Below are positions 35,401 to 45,589 of a DNA stretch of 64,000 nt, in pieces. The notes under the pieces were generated by a model that had not been told where the DNA came from, ran no database searches, and worked only from the letters and a program-made list of their open reading frames with translations. Location: the NCBI RefSeq assembly GCF_040954835.1, contig NC_090707.1, forward strand, positions 20,974,570 through 21,038,569, read 5' to 3'. Position numbers and translations under genes: made by a program. Each line of letters begins with the position of its first letter. Within the stretch, counting starts at the first letter, position 1. This DNA comes from Lepisosteus oculatus (lineage: Eukaryota > Chordata > Actinopteri > Semionotiformes > Lepisosteidae).

Positions 35401-38400
35401 CGCCCTGGAGCTTGGGTTTCATTAGAGACTTTACGTCCAGGTCCATCAAGGGTCTGAGCTCCATTAAAGGCTTCAGGTCTTGTTTCATTGGTTCAGCTGG
35501 AACTGTAGACAAACACGGTTATAAATTATTTATTTCTCATGTGTGCTATTCATTTAGAGCAGGGGTCCTGGAGATCCTCTGTCCTGCAGGTTTCACAGCT
35601 AGTCTTTAAATCATTCATTTATAAAGGTCAGGAACAATTTAACTATTATCAATTAAACAGGTGGAACAAAAATTAATCTTGGTGATAAACATAATTAAAA
35701 TTGACCTACAAGTACAACAGGATTGGGCCTCACCAGGACCAGGGTTGGAGACTCTTGACTTACAGGTTATTTATTCTCTGTGCTTCACCTTTGTGTAAAA
35801 TATTAAATATTTTAAGCATGAAAAACTGGAAACCATTAAGTAATAAGGTTACTTAAAATCCTGAATATCAAAGTCATAGGTCCATAAATATTTCAGATAG
35901 ATTCATAACCCAGAATATTCTGCTCCGATTCATAATTCAAAGTGCTATAAAGTACTGTAACGATTCAACTGCACTGCAGTCATGCTGTATCGTGAGGAAA
36001 CGGTGATGCATACCCGCCGCACCCAGAGGGCCGCCCTTGTGAAGAGTGGGAGCTGGCTCCATCATGAGCCCGTCGCCCCTGTATCTGCTCCTGGAATCAA
36101 AGCTGCAGAGTGGGGTGTGCCGAGCTGGGCTGGGCAAGGGGCCTCCATTAATGACCTCCCCAATGAGCAGAGGTCTCTTCGCCATGATGTCCACCGACCT
36201 CTTTATCGGCGCGGGATCAACCGGCTCCTGGAAGGCAGAGCGACTCAGCTCCACCATCCTGTTAGCACCGCATGGACAAGGGTTAATATTCTGCATCAGC
36301 TAAATTACAAATACATCAAAACTCAATTCTTTGACTTCAATGCTTTAAGAAACTTTTTTTCCAGAGTCGTCCAGCTGCCAGATATTATTAACTTAAAAGG
36401 AAACACTTTTAAGGACGACATTTTAAACAGTACTTGCGAAAAGGAGTTAATTAACTCATCAGTAACATCAAGAGCAGTGGTTCTGGTACTTGACTGGTGG
36501 TACTGCTAATTTTCATTGCAACGGGACTTTAAATCACACTTAATTATTGCCTGGAAATGATCTCGATTAGAATTTTTCTGCACTCAGTCCTTGGCTTAAA
36601 AAAAATATATATTATTTTTATATTATTGTACCAACATCCAAGAGCTTTATGCACTCTCTCAAATTTCTTAATAAATCATGCACAGATGGGAATGATAATG
36701 TATTAAACATTTTATATTCTTTTTTGATATATTTTAGATATCACACCTAACACCTTTGGGTAGTTCTGAAACTCATGAATTTACCAGGATTGTGAGGCAC
36801 TGATATACAGAATTATTTATAAAATTATGATAATAAAGGAAACAATTGCCCTTTTAAAAATATCCCTATGGTCAAGGTAGTGTTTTCCTGCTTGAATTAC
36901 TCTATGAATTTAATTAAAACCGCAGGAAAATCAAGAGGTACGTGCACAAAGGGAAGAACATGCTATGGTGCAATAAACCTTTCAACCAATCAGGGGACAG
37001 ATCAAGCCTTTCCCTTTCACAATCAAAGGTAAGGGAAGCAGATCCTCACTCACCCCTCACTGACGTTCAGCCCATAGTGCATGATAAAGGCCCCGGCCTC
37101 TGCAGCATCACGGAACATGAGCATCCGCACCAGGTCCTCAATGGGGAAAGTAGTAGGCCTTTGGGAGCCCACTGTGTAGGCGATGTTTAAGGCTTTCAGA
37201 GCATCACGTCTCATCTGTAAAAAAGAAACCAAACACCACATTTCCTCTCTTTCCCCCAGCTTTGCAATTTTGGGGGTAAAAAAGCACTAAGTTAAAGTAC
37301 AATCTTCTTTTTTAACTGGAATGTTACTGTGCTCCCACTAATGATTATGACACTATAAAGCACATACCAACAGATCGCTTTTCTGCCCGCCTCCTAGAGC
37401 TATTGTCTGTGTGTATGACTGACCTGGTTGAAGTAGCGATGTAAGATGCAGCTGCTGAGGTAGGAGGCCACTCTAACCAGCCTGAAGAACCTGACAAAGT
37501 TGTTACTGTTGAGAGCTGCAAACACCTGCACCGCAAACTTCACCTCCAGGGAGTTGCGGATCTCTGGACGGAACTGCTGCACTTCCCTGTAAGCAAGAGA
37601 GCATTTAAAATCATATAATAAAAATCGATTATATTAATTACATTTCCAATTCCAGTGATATTCTGTTCAATTAGCATTAGAGTATTAATAAGTGATATAA
37701 CAACTTTAATTAGAATTACAACTATAAAAGCACAGCCCCCTTTTCAAAATGGAGCTCTCTACAATCTTACATCTTTTATGGCTTTTCTATTGATGCTGAC
37801 ATTTAGTGTCTGTGATATTTAAAATGTTGCACAATAATTTCCATGTTTACACATTCCCCTAAAAATGTATTTTAGTACGAAATAAATATTCTTCACTTTT
37901 ATTCAGAGTAATTGAATAATTCTTTGCATAGGGTATCTTTGTTATTGCCTGACTTCAATTTCAACCTACTTGAGAAGAAATGCGAGTTTAAATAAGACTT
38001 AGCACAGGAAATATTTCACCACAAATTAAGGTTATCATAGCCACTGCAATAGCCATTGGAGTAACAATGCACATACAGTTATTACAAAACAGCTATTTTT
38101 CCAGGTTAAATGGCTGATGAAAACTAAAAGGTAGCTCAAAGATCATAAACCCGACCTTAGAATGTCGCCATCGTTCAGTTTCAGCAGCACATTGTACTGG
38201 CGGAACTCCTTCTCCCCGGGACAGTACACGTTCCTGCTAGCCAGGTCCTGGTACATCTCCTTCAGGCTCTGCAGACATTTGGTCATGTTCTCGTTGTTGA
38301 TCTTGGCATCAAAGGTCATCATGGGCTCCTCACACAGGTGGTGTGCACAGTGGATGTGGAATCGAGTGCACTTCTCAATCAGGGCCACCGTGAGAGGATC

Positions 38401-41400
38401 ACACAAGTGCTGCTGGGTGATGTCCTAGCAGGAAAGAAGATAACAAGAAGTCACATTTTTGCCATTGCGGTTGATATTCCTACTGTCAAGACAACCATTC
38501 ATCAATTCTATGATGGAGTTCCATAAATACACCTAATAAAAAGGGGAATTAAAGACGTTATATCAAAAGAGTTATCTTTTGGAAGTCAAAAACAGATTTG
38601 TGGAAGGGTGAAACCGATTACACGCATTTAATTGTTTCTGGCTTATCTTGTTATTGTTCTGATGTCCCTTGTTAAAATCAAAATAAAATTTTTATCTAAA
38701 AAAAATCTGTTGTTAAGGTCTGTCTGCAGTGTAGTTAGGATACCCCCCAATTTACTGACGAGATTTCAACCCAGCTTATATTGCTGATTCCAAGTGGTAA
38801 ATAATGTTTACATGAAGTAAACGTTTTGTCCTAATGCATGAGAAAAATCAAAAAGCATCCCCAAACAAACATACACATTGAGAACCTTTATTGATCTAGT
38901 TTACTTACCTTGCGTATCCCACGTGTCCTGTTCCACACAAAGTCATACCAGTCACGGTAGTTTCCCTCCCCTTTGTCCATGATCTGAGTGACCAGGTAGT
39001 CCATAGTCATGCTAAGAACAGGTAAGGGCCGAAGCTCATGGGGAAGAGGTTCTTCCTGGTCAGCTGAGGACCTGCTGTACTCCTTAATGGCCGCCGTGGG
39101 GTCTACCTGCACACAGACAGGTCCGGAGAGAGATGGTCAGGCATAGTGAAGAACTAAACTTAAACGCAACTGCACATGTGCTACAAAAGAAGTATGACCT
39201 ACCCACTCTGTTCCAGGAATGATCTCAAAAGAACTGAGCTGGTTGCGGGTCTCCCTCATGTAACGCTCTTTCTCGGGACACATGTCTGGACATGTGCCCA
39301 CAAACACCTTGGACAAGTCCAGCTCTGTCCTCTTTGTCCTGCCTAAAGCAAATTATACACAACAGCACATGTTCATTTTCTTATTTCTGAGTTACAGCCC
39401 AAATTGGGTGTTTTTTGCTTTTCTTGTGTGCTGTTGAGATGCCACTCCATAATCAGGCCTATGTTTTTTATGTGATGTTATGGATGGCACAGTGGTTAGC
39501 ATTGCTGCCTCACAGCGTTGGGGCCTTGGTGCTATCTATGGTCTATCTATGGCCCTTCTGCAAATGAGTGCATCTGTGCTCTGTGACGGACTGGCGTCCC
39601 ACCCAGGGTGTACTCTGCTTTGCGCCCCTTGTTTGCTGAGATAGGCTACGGCTTCCCTGTGATCCTGAACTGGATGCAGCAGTTAAAAAACAGAAGGATT
39701 AAGGTGAACTGCATTAAGCTAAACCTGTGATAGTATTTCCATTACCTATATGTGTAATTAGAAAGCACTTCACTATGAACAATCTGCGCTACCAGAAATC
39801 CACACTTCAGGGCACTTGTGCCTTTCATTTTAAACTGTGCGTCACATGGAATTCTCCTTTGTTTTAAGGACTTGCAACCTGCAGAGTCCGAGATCACAGT
39901 TTTGAGCCGATTCCTTACCTTGTCGCAAAATTTTATCCCTCTGCTCCAACAGCCTGTACTTCTCCTCTGACGTCTCTGCCACCTGACCGATCAGATGGCT
40001 GAGGGAGGAAGGCAGAGTGCTGGACAGGTGGTCGGAACTTTGTCCCTCCGAGCCCGAATCGTGTTGGGACTCTGTATCAAACTGCAACGTCTTGGCAATC
40101 AAAGACTTCTTGACCGGAGACCTAAAATGGGAATCAGTTTAAAACCCTATAAGATGTTGCCACAGCCAACATAGAATATTGTTGTTCATTACCTGCTACA
40201 TGTATGCAAAAAAACAAGCTCACGGCAAAGAAATCACATACCCTTTGGTGAGGGAGCCGCCGCTGACGATAGGAGATCTAGAGAGAGGCTTACGGAGGGG
40301 AGAGGCCTGGAAAGCACTGTGTCTGGACTCTGTCTCTCTTGGGGCTTCATCTCCTATTATGGATATCTCCGCTTTCTCTCCAGGGCCTGCATAGGTGACA
40401 GCCCGGTAACACAGATCAACTCACATGACCCTGCGAATGACCTGTATCCAACCCTTAATTTACAATCACACGACAGCCAGATGACTCACTTGGCTTTTTT
40501 CTATTCCAAAAGATTGCAATTTCTTCCCTGTTAAGAGACTTCCCCTTCTTCTTGGCTTTGGCAGCTGATGCCTGGGGAAAAAAAAGGCAGCGATGAGAGG
40601 AATGAAGTGAGCTGTTACCAGTTGCTGTTGTTCTATGCCTGTCGATGAAACTGCGCAAACCTAGAGAAATCCAAGCAATGCTACATCTCATGGGACCCAA
40701 ACATCCGAATGTCGAATCCTGTCTGTTCTCTGGAGGTGGCATTAAAATACTTACCAAGGAATTCCGAAGGGAAAAAAAAACACAACAAAAACTAAAGTTC
40801 AGTGAAGCATAACTGCAATTCATTCTGTAGTGAAAATCCTACGTAATTCAGGACAATAAGATGCTCCTCTCATGTTTAGTGTAGTGTTTTTTGCTAATCG
40901 TGAAAAAATTGAAAAAAATAAATTACTTTAATTTAATAAAATAATAGATTACGGTAACAGAAAAAAAGGGCACAAAAGCAGTGGTCAAATGATCTTCCTT
41001 GGACGGTGTTTCCTTACATGATCATGGAAGTGCACTGTAGCCAGGCTCTTGTTGGGTCTGCAGTACACCTTCAGCACTTTGCCAAAGCGGCCGAAGTGCT
41101 TTTCGAGGATTTCCTTCTTGTTGAGGTGGGGGGGGATGTTCTTGCACTGGATAGATATGGCGTCAGTAGGTGAAAGCCCTGCCAGGCCGTCACTGCTCTC
41201 TCTGCGCTGGGTTCGCCGGGCTGGAGTCTTGCTCCCCGCGTCTGAAGGCACAACAAGGTAACACAAAGTCAAACAGCAGTGCTTGCCTGCCATGTGGGGC
41301 CCAAGCCCAAAATATCCCTTCAGAGGCTAGCCACTGGCATCCACTATCCCCAGTAGATGATGTTCAAAGCCGACTTGTTATTAGATAAAATGAATGAATA

Positions 41401-43513
41401 AATGTGAAACTTACATCCCCTGCCCTCCTGTATTTTTTAAAGCTTTATTTTGCTTTCATATTAAAAAGTGTTCTTGATGACGGTTACTGCAGCCAAGACT
41501 GATAAGTGCTTTTGAGGTACTATCTAGAATAGAAACGGTTGCTAAACAAAACATGCCCTCATCTGAAATCTTAGAAAATACTTGTATTGGATATTGGCAC
41601 AAAACAAAATTTCTTCAAGGCACTTATCAACACCAGTCACATCTTCGCGATCAACTTTAAGAAATCTGCCTTGTAGCTTTTAATGAACAACTTGGCAAAA
41701 CCTCTGAGCAGATGATGCTACAGATATTCATAAAATGTCTTTTGAAATACAGAGTTTGAAGGTCAGCTGACGATTAGTGATAAGAACCACGCAGTCAGGC
41801 GATGTGTTCTCTAGAAAGCTCACCTGGCTTTGCCTTTTCGTTTACTTCTGCATCTCTGGGGGTTCCTCTGGGTGGTGTCCCTGGGGCTCGGGAAGAGGGG
41901 TGGGTATCTTGCGGTTGCGTGTCAGGCCTCTCTATTTCTGCCTTGCCTGGCTGCGGCTCTTCTTCCCTCGGGATCTCTTTCTTGACAGGCTGGACTGTGG
42001 ATTTCAACACACCACTGAGGGCACTGCGGAAGAGTCCACCCCCAGGACCACGAGACCGCAAAGGCTTTTTACAGGCGTAGCGCGACGGGCTCTCACTCCC
42101 ACTTCCGGAACCATCCACCCTGAGTGCTTTGCCTTGGCCTTTTTGTTCAGCTTGCTCCTCTTTCCTTTTGGTTCCTTTCCCTATGCTGGCAAAAGCCGCA
42201 TCCCCCGGCATCTCTTTGGCAGGGTCTTTCTCATCCCTTCTGGCGACTGCTTCGGGTTTTACCGGTTTTCTCTGGTCGCCAAAGGCCGAGGCTTGCACGA
42301 ATCCAGCAGCTCCAAACAAGGGTGTAGCAGAAACGGGAGCTTCAAGGACTTTCTCTGAGAAGCTGAAGGCTGAGGCACTGATTGAGCTGTCGGACGCCTG
42401 GGACAGTCCTACGCCACCAGTGGTGATGCTGTTGGAAGGGGCTGCAGGCTGAGAGAAAGTAAATTCCAAGCTGCTGCTAGTTGTGTTTGGATGACCCTCT
42501 GTCTGCGGAAGGCTGACATTTTTACTGCTGATGGAGGAGGCTGCTGTGGGCTGAGAGAAGCTAAATTCCAAGGCACCACCGGAACTGGCGCTCAGGAGGG
42601 AGAAACCAGAACTGGTGCCACTACTAGTCCCCACACTGGCGACAGGCTGGACAGTGCTGAAGGATCCTTGGGCCGGCCCAGCCTGGGGGTTGGATGGTTC
42701 GGGGCTGCCACTGAAGATGGGCTTGAAGACGGCGGTGTCCGACGGTTTGAAGGTGAATTGAGGGTTTGCAAACCCACGGCTTCCTGTGTCAGCGGTTTTG
42801 AAGACAGAAGAGGAGGTGGAAGCGAACAGTCCACCAGAGGATGAAGAGGAGGAAGGTGAAGTGAAGGTGACACTCTGACTGCCTGAAGAAGAACTTAGAG
42901 TTCCACTGGGCATCCCAAAGGCAGAAGTCTGACCAAAACTGGAAATTGCAGGTGTCTGCCCCAATGCAGATGAAGGTGTGGGAACTGTAGAGGCCTGTGA
43001 GATGTTCATAGCCTGGCTAAACCCCGATGACTGTGCAAAACCCGAAGACTGCCCAAACACGGTAGCTTGAGCTGATGGACCAGACTGCTGACCAAGTCCT
43101 GTGGTTTGCCCATAGGGAGGTGGCTGCCCAAAAGCTGAGGTCTGGCCTGCTCCAGTTGACTGGGAATAAGATGGCAGTATTCCAAACCCTGCATTGCTCT
43201 GTGAAGGCTGTCCAAATGCTTGACTTTGGCCCTGAACCCCCGAAAGGGAGAAGATGGAAGACTGCCCCAGCCTGGAGCTTTGATCAAACAGAGACCCCTG
43301 TCCCACGGCAGATGTCTGGCCAAAGGAAGGAGTCTGACCAAAGGCAGACTGCTGCCCAAACAGCGTTGGCTGGTTGAAAGCAGATGTCTGCCCATATCCT
43401 ACAGTCGGTGGTGCCCCACCAGCACCCCCCTGCCCAAAAGACTGAAAAATGCCTCCACTGCTGTTGGTACTGCTAGGAGCCTGAAATGCTCCGCCCTGCT
43501 GCCTACCAAACAT
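23430..43513 (-). CDS. MCM3AP: MCM3AP / GANP, germinal-centre associated nuclear protein (TREX-2 scaffold)
   Basis: Nuclear-pore mRNA-export scaffold with a Sac3 homology core, FG repeats and a C-terminal MCM3-acetylating (MAP80) region. Minus-strand coding exons: 43513-41824, 41241-41018, 40571-40490, 40386-40242, 40121-39919, 39342-39203, 39106-38909, 38424-38156, 37586-37424, 37214-37054, 36258-36014, 35502-35225, 33849-33749, 33233-33102, 32866-32753, 32639-32487, 31542-31345, 31186-31118, 30863-30729, 30112-29959, 28752-28482, 28177-28080, 27815-27425, 26695-26432, 26015-25886, 25157-24996, 24949-24761, 24129-23923, 23601-23430. Phases join throughout, giving about 2245 aa (human 1980; the excess is mainly in the FG exon). 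Conserved blocks include [74 protein letters not shown] and the end [10 protein letters not shown]. The last junction is ambiguous: donor CA|GTAAAG with acceptor AGAG|C, or AGA|GTCCAG with AG|AGC. Confidence 0.96.
24250..24400 (+). repeat. SINE 3' part in MCM3AP intron
   Basis: GTGGATGCTGCACATTGGTG, a (GGT)n stretch, GGAGTCCCCGTTACCGGTAA, AGCACTTTGAGTGGAGTATC, CAGAAAAGTGCTATTTAAGT and a repeated AATTCTT tail. The AAAGCGCTTTGAGTG...GCGCTATATAAGT-type end with a short tandem tail is a common fish SINE 3' end. It lies between MCM3AP exons at 24761 and 24129. Confidence 0.6.
24636..24690 (+). repeat. CR1-like LINE 3' scrap
   Basis: The blocks TGGCTGGATGAGATCCTTGG and AACAATTAGCTGCTAA match the 3' end of the CR1-like copies at 12395 and 46975. 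It is about 70 bp downstream of an MCM3AP exon donor (24761). Confidence 0.5.
25207..25441 (-). repeat. Dispersed tRNA-like-head repeat, copy 6 (inverted)
   Basis: On the minus strand: GGGCGGCATGGTGGCACAGT head, GGTTGCTGCCATGCTGTGCC, TGAGTTCAATTCCAGACCTG, GTCTGCGTGGAGTTTGAAAC, TTCTGCCCATGTTCAGATGG, GGTTTCCTCCTGGTGTTCTG and a GTTAGAAAATGGATGAAT tail. A run of nine or more G residues (25244-25257) is embedded. It lies between MCM3AP exons at 25886 and 25157. Confidence 0.75.
26141..26222 (-). pseudogene. MCM3AP: Exon-like block resembling an MCM3AP exon end (duplicate or alternative exon)
   Basis: Between the MCM3AP exons ending 26432 and starting 26015 lies an 82-nt block with a good acceptor (a T-rich run then TTGTTAG, ending at 26223) and a strong donor (GACG|GTAAGT, exon end 26141). 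Its last codons read ESPITDG, against ESPVTEG at the end of the preceding exon (26432), and the DNA differences are mostly at third codon positions. Spliced after the preceding exon it would give GAT TTA TAA, an immediate stop. Read from its own ATG ([19 protein letters not shown]) it would join in frame to the next exon. It may be a decayed tandem exon, a poison exon or an alternative first exon. No transcript evidence is available here. Confidence 0.35.
27276..27368 (+). repeat. Short tandem repeat, about five 17-20-bp units
   Basis: Units of the type GTAAACCATAAGATTTG occur five times with small changes (AACCATATAAGATCTG, AACCATATATAGGATCTG, AACCATAAGATTTGTAT, AACCATAAGATTTG, AACCACATAAGACCTG). 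The array starts about 55 bp downstream of the MCM3AP donor at 27425. Confidence 0.8.
31276..31308. repeat. (ATT)n microsatellite
   Basis: An ATT run interrupted by one ACT (ATTATTATTATTACTATTAT and on), about 38 nt downstream of the MCM3AP exon 31345 donor on the minus strand. Confidence 0.8.
31859..32296 (+). mobile_element. Candidate solo LTR of a retrovirus-like element
   Basis: The segment is bounded by TGTTAG (31859) and CTAACA (ending 32296), the TG..CA inverted ends expected of an LTR. Inside, in order, are a TATA-like TTATATAG near 32077, AATAAA at 32150-32155 and a further T/A-rich palindrome with a second AATAAA at 32224-32245. This is a U3-R-U5-like layout of about 438 bp. No internal gag/pol sequence adjoins it, so it would be a solo LTR. 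A target-site duplication is not evident, which lowers confidence. It lies in an MCM3AP intron (exons 32487 and 31542). Confidence 0.45.
33395..33725 (+). repeat. tRNA-derived, CpG-rich SINE-like unit in MCM3AP intron
   Basis: Positions about 33573-33640 read like a tRNA. CTTTAGCTCATGCGGCTGG is an A-box match to TTAGCTCAGNNGG. GGAGACCCGGTTTGACGCC is a B-box match to GGTTCGANTCC. The unit then continues into GGTGTTGCAGGACGAAACGG, GGCGGCGGAGGGCACGAGCC and GGAACCACGACGGTCAC. The stretch stands out as GC- and CpG-rich in an AT-rich intron, which suggests a relatively young insertion. It lies about 25 bp before the exon starting at 33849 and ends near its donor side (33749). Confidence 0.55.
35556..35755. 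mobile_element. MITE-like element with GGTCCTGG inverted ends
   Basis: The left end AGCAGGGGTCCTGGAGATCC and the right end CCAGGACCAGGGTTGGAGAC are imperfect inverted repeats (CAGGGGTCCTGG against CCAACCCTGGTCCTGG). The interior is AT-rich. This is the look of the short hAT-type MITEs common in vertebrates. It lies in the MCM3AP intron next to exon 35502. A half-copy with AGCAGTGGTTCTGGTACTTG is at about 36470. Confidence 0.5.
37054..39342 (-). other. MCM3AP: MCM3AP exons encoding the SAC3/GANP helical core
   Basis: Five exons (39342-39203, 39106-38909, 38424-38156, 37586-37424, 37214-37054) encode about residues 782-1091. In order they carry [111 protein letters not shown] and [20 protein letters not shown]. 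This is the best conserved part of the protein. In yeast and human homologues this Sac3 core holds the TREX-2 partners and engages RNA-export factors. Confidence 0.92.
39476..39700 (+). repeat. Dispersed tRNA-like-head repeat, copy 7 (truncated)
   Basis: GGATGGCACAGTGGTTAGCA head, TTGCTGCCTCACAGCGTTGG, CTCTGTGACGGACTGGCGTC, CCACCCAGGGTGTACTCTGC, GATAGGCTACGGCTTCCCTG and TGATCCTGAACTGGATGCAG. The central section is deleted. It lies between MCM3AP exons 39919 and 39342. Confidence 0.75.
40490..41241 (-). other. MCM3AP: MCM3AP exons encoding an RRM-like domain
   Basis: Exon 41241-41018 encodes [20 protein letters not shown] followed by [20 protein letters not shown] and ATVHFHDH. Exon 40571-40490 continues [20 protein letters not shown] and FWNRKKP. 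The order (CKNIP as RNP2-like, LATVHF as RNP1-like) matches the degenerate RNA-recognition motif of human GANP, around residues 595-665 in this protein. Confidence 0.88.
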
Positions 43514-43514
43514 G
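41824..43514 (-). other. MCM3AP: MCM3AP first coding exon: FG-nucleoporin-like N-terminal domain
   Basis: This one 1690-nt coding exon encodes about 563 residues. It starts [13 protein letters not shown] and is dense in FG/FGQ repeats ([25 protein letters not shown] and others) within Ser/Gln/Thr-rich sequence. A basic and acidic linker with [15 protein letters not shown] and [20 protein letters not shown] follows before the donor (AAGCCAG|GTGAGC). FG repeats in GANP bind export factors at the pore. The start is the first in-frame ATG. TTTGCAG|C lies directly 5' of it, so a 5'UTR intron acceptor abuts the start codon. Its complement carries long shadow frames on the plus strand because of the repeats. 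Confidence 0.93.
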
Positions 43515-44038
43515 CTGCAAACAGGCACCAGGTTCGTTAATAGCGAACACAGTTATTTAACTTTTTATGTAACCCTATCTTCAGAGAAGGCGGGCAAGCT
43601 TCATCATCTTTCTCGCAAGACCGGAATATAAAGCTTTAAAAACATTTATTGGTCAAGTACAGTTTTAAATAACCTTTGTCTGACCAAAAATCTGGTCATT
43701 AATAACATCCGTTAAGCCTGCAAAATAAAATAAAAAATCATGAAGACAGTTTCATTTTAAACGATATACTAAAAAAAGTTAATTTGACTTCATACAGCAG
43801 TTATGAACAATCAACTCACAAAATGTCTTTACCCGCTCGTCTTGTCGATTTATATTATATAAAACGTCATAGCCAACATTGTACTTGGTCTTGTTCTGTT
43901 CCTATGAACATATACTACTTAAAAACGCACACACCGATCCCTGATGTACATAGAAATAAATATGTATTATTAAAATAATTCCAGACATTTATAATGACCT
44001 AATCATACAAGTAAAACACAACAACATTAAATACTTAC

Positions 44039-44150
44039 GTGCTGCTGTTTATCTTTTCCTCTTGCTTCAATTGAAATCTCGTTTAGGTGTTTGTAAAAAA
44101 AACCGGAGGGAAACATTTCCCTGCGTCACATTTTTTGTGCCCCTGACTGC
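44039..44150 (-). other. MCM3AP: MCM3AP non-coding exon 1 (5'UTR) and promoter-proximal region
   Basis: On the minus strand a donor AGCAGCAC|GTAAGTATT ends at 44039 and pairs well with the TTTGCAG|CATG acceptor at 43514, implying a 5'UTR exon. Upstream are CCTCCGGTT (ETS-like) and GTGACGCAG (CRE/ATF-like) near 44100-44130. The transcription start was not determined. Confidence 0.6.
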
Positions 44151-45589
44151 TACACAACCTTAATAAAAAAAGAACCGCATCAAGGATGTTTACTGTTCTA
44201 AAAAAGGTATGACTGTTTCTGGCAGATTGAATAATTCAGCTTGAAAAACCAGGTTTAAATCCATAGATTAGTGGTTGTGTGAAATACTGTAATTTTAAAT
44301 GTGAAGAACCTCAACATTTGCTATTTAAAATTAAAAATTAACGGGACTAAAATATACCGCGTCTTTATGACTTGTTCATGGTAATGAAAGCTAAACGTAT
44401 GAATCTTATGTAAATGTTGATTAAAATGCTTATTGCCGTTTTGTGTAGATTATTTGAAGACATACAGGTCAGGTTTTAGATTTTCTTGATAGACACGTGA
44501 CAATGTTAAGGTAGTTTAGTTAATCAGGGAAGAGATCGGAAATTGCGCCAGAGTGATCTGAAGCAATTCAAAGTTAATGTCTGTTAAGAATAATGTACTA
44601 CTGCACGATGCAAACCCTTCGGAAGGGAATAGCAAATTCTCGCAATGAGCATTGACATACTGCACGCACTGTGTACATTTATAATGGATAGCTTTCCTGA
44701 TACCAGATCATTTTATATTGGGATTTTTAAATTCGTCTGTGTAACCCTTCCTCAAAGCTTTGCAGCAAGTGAGAACTAAATTAGGGTTGTCAGATTTTGA
44801 AAAGACAAAAACGGGCATATTTCTAAGACTAATGCTTTTGTTGTGCTCCCCCCAGCTCTTTACATTTAATCACACACACATTTGTCTCAGAGATACAGGT
44901 TTAATAACTCAGTTATTAGTTATTATGACAAATCAGTTATTTGTCTTTGTCATATCAAGTCACTCATAATCTAAAGTGTAACAATAGTATGCAACGGCAA
45001 GTACTGTTTTGGAAACGCGAAGTTCAATGATTGGCAAGCTGGTAAACTAGAATAAATTCCCAAATGTAAAATTGGAAAAAGAAATAGTTTCATATTTAAC
45101 AATTTAGTTGTAATAGGGTGCGAGAGATTTTACCGCTGTAATTTTTGGATTTGCATGTGTGTGTTATGGGGTTTCCTAATTGGCCCCTGGCACAGAACCG
45201 GAAATAAACAAAACTGTCCAGGCTGGCAAATCTAACTGAAACCCACACAGGGGTTTCAGCACAGAGAACTGTATTATACTTGTTTAAATCTGAGAGTATC
45301 TGTCTGGATTTTGAGTACCTGTTACATGTTATGGGAAAAACGGCACATGGCGCCAAGAAACTCGGTACTGTTGTTCTCAAGTGAAAGATACCAACAAAAT
45401 CATCCTAACTCAGATTTAGAAATACAAACAAATAGGTCACTGCTAAACAAGTCAAGCTGTATGCGTGAAGTCTAGTGTCCCGCATTAAGGTGTAAAATGC
45501 GATTCTGCTGATCAATTTTCTCTTGCCTTATTTCTGCACTGTAGATTTGCGAAGCCTGTGCTGAAGCTGGCGCCGTGTTGTTGTGAGCG
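44151..45589. promoter_or_regulatory. Head-to-head intergenic region between MCM3AP and YBEY
   Basis: The two genes diverge from here, as in human, across about 1.4 kb between the inferred MCM3AP first exon and the YBEY start codon. ACCGGAAAT (ETS-type) occurs at about 45198 and GCGCC-containing sequence lies just before the YBEY ATG. The region is AT-rich without a clear CpG island. No open frame or RNA gene is convincing. A single core bidirectional promoter is unlikely at this spacing, but shared control is possible. Confidence 0.4.

Noticed and set aside
41777-42358. 193-codon open frame on the plus strand
   Set aside because: It is the complement of the MCM3AP FG exon. The translation has repeat-driven composition and no homology I can recognise; it is a shadow frame.
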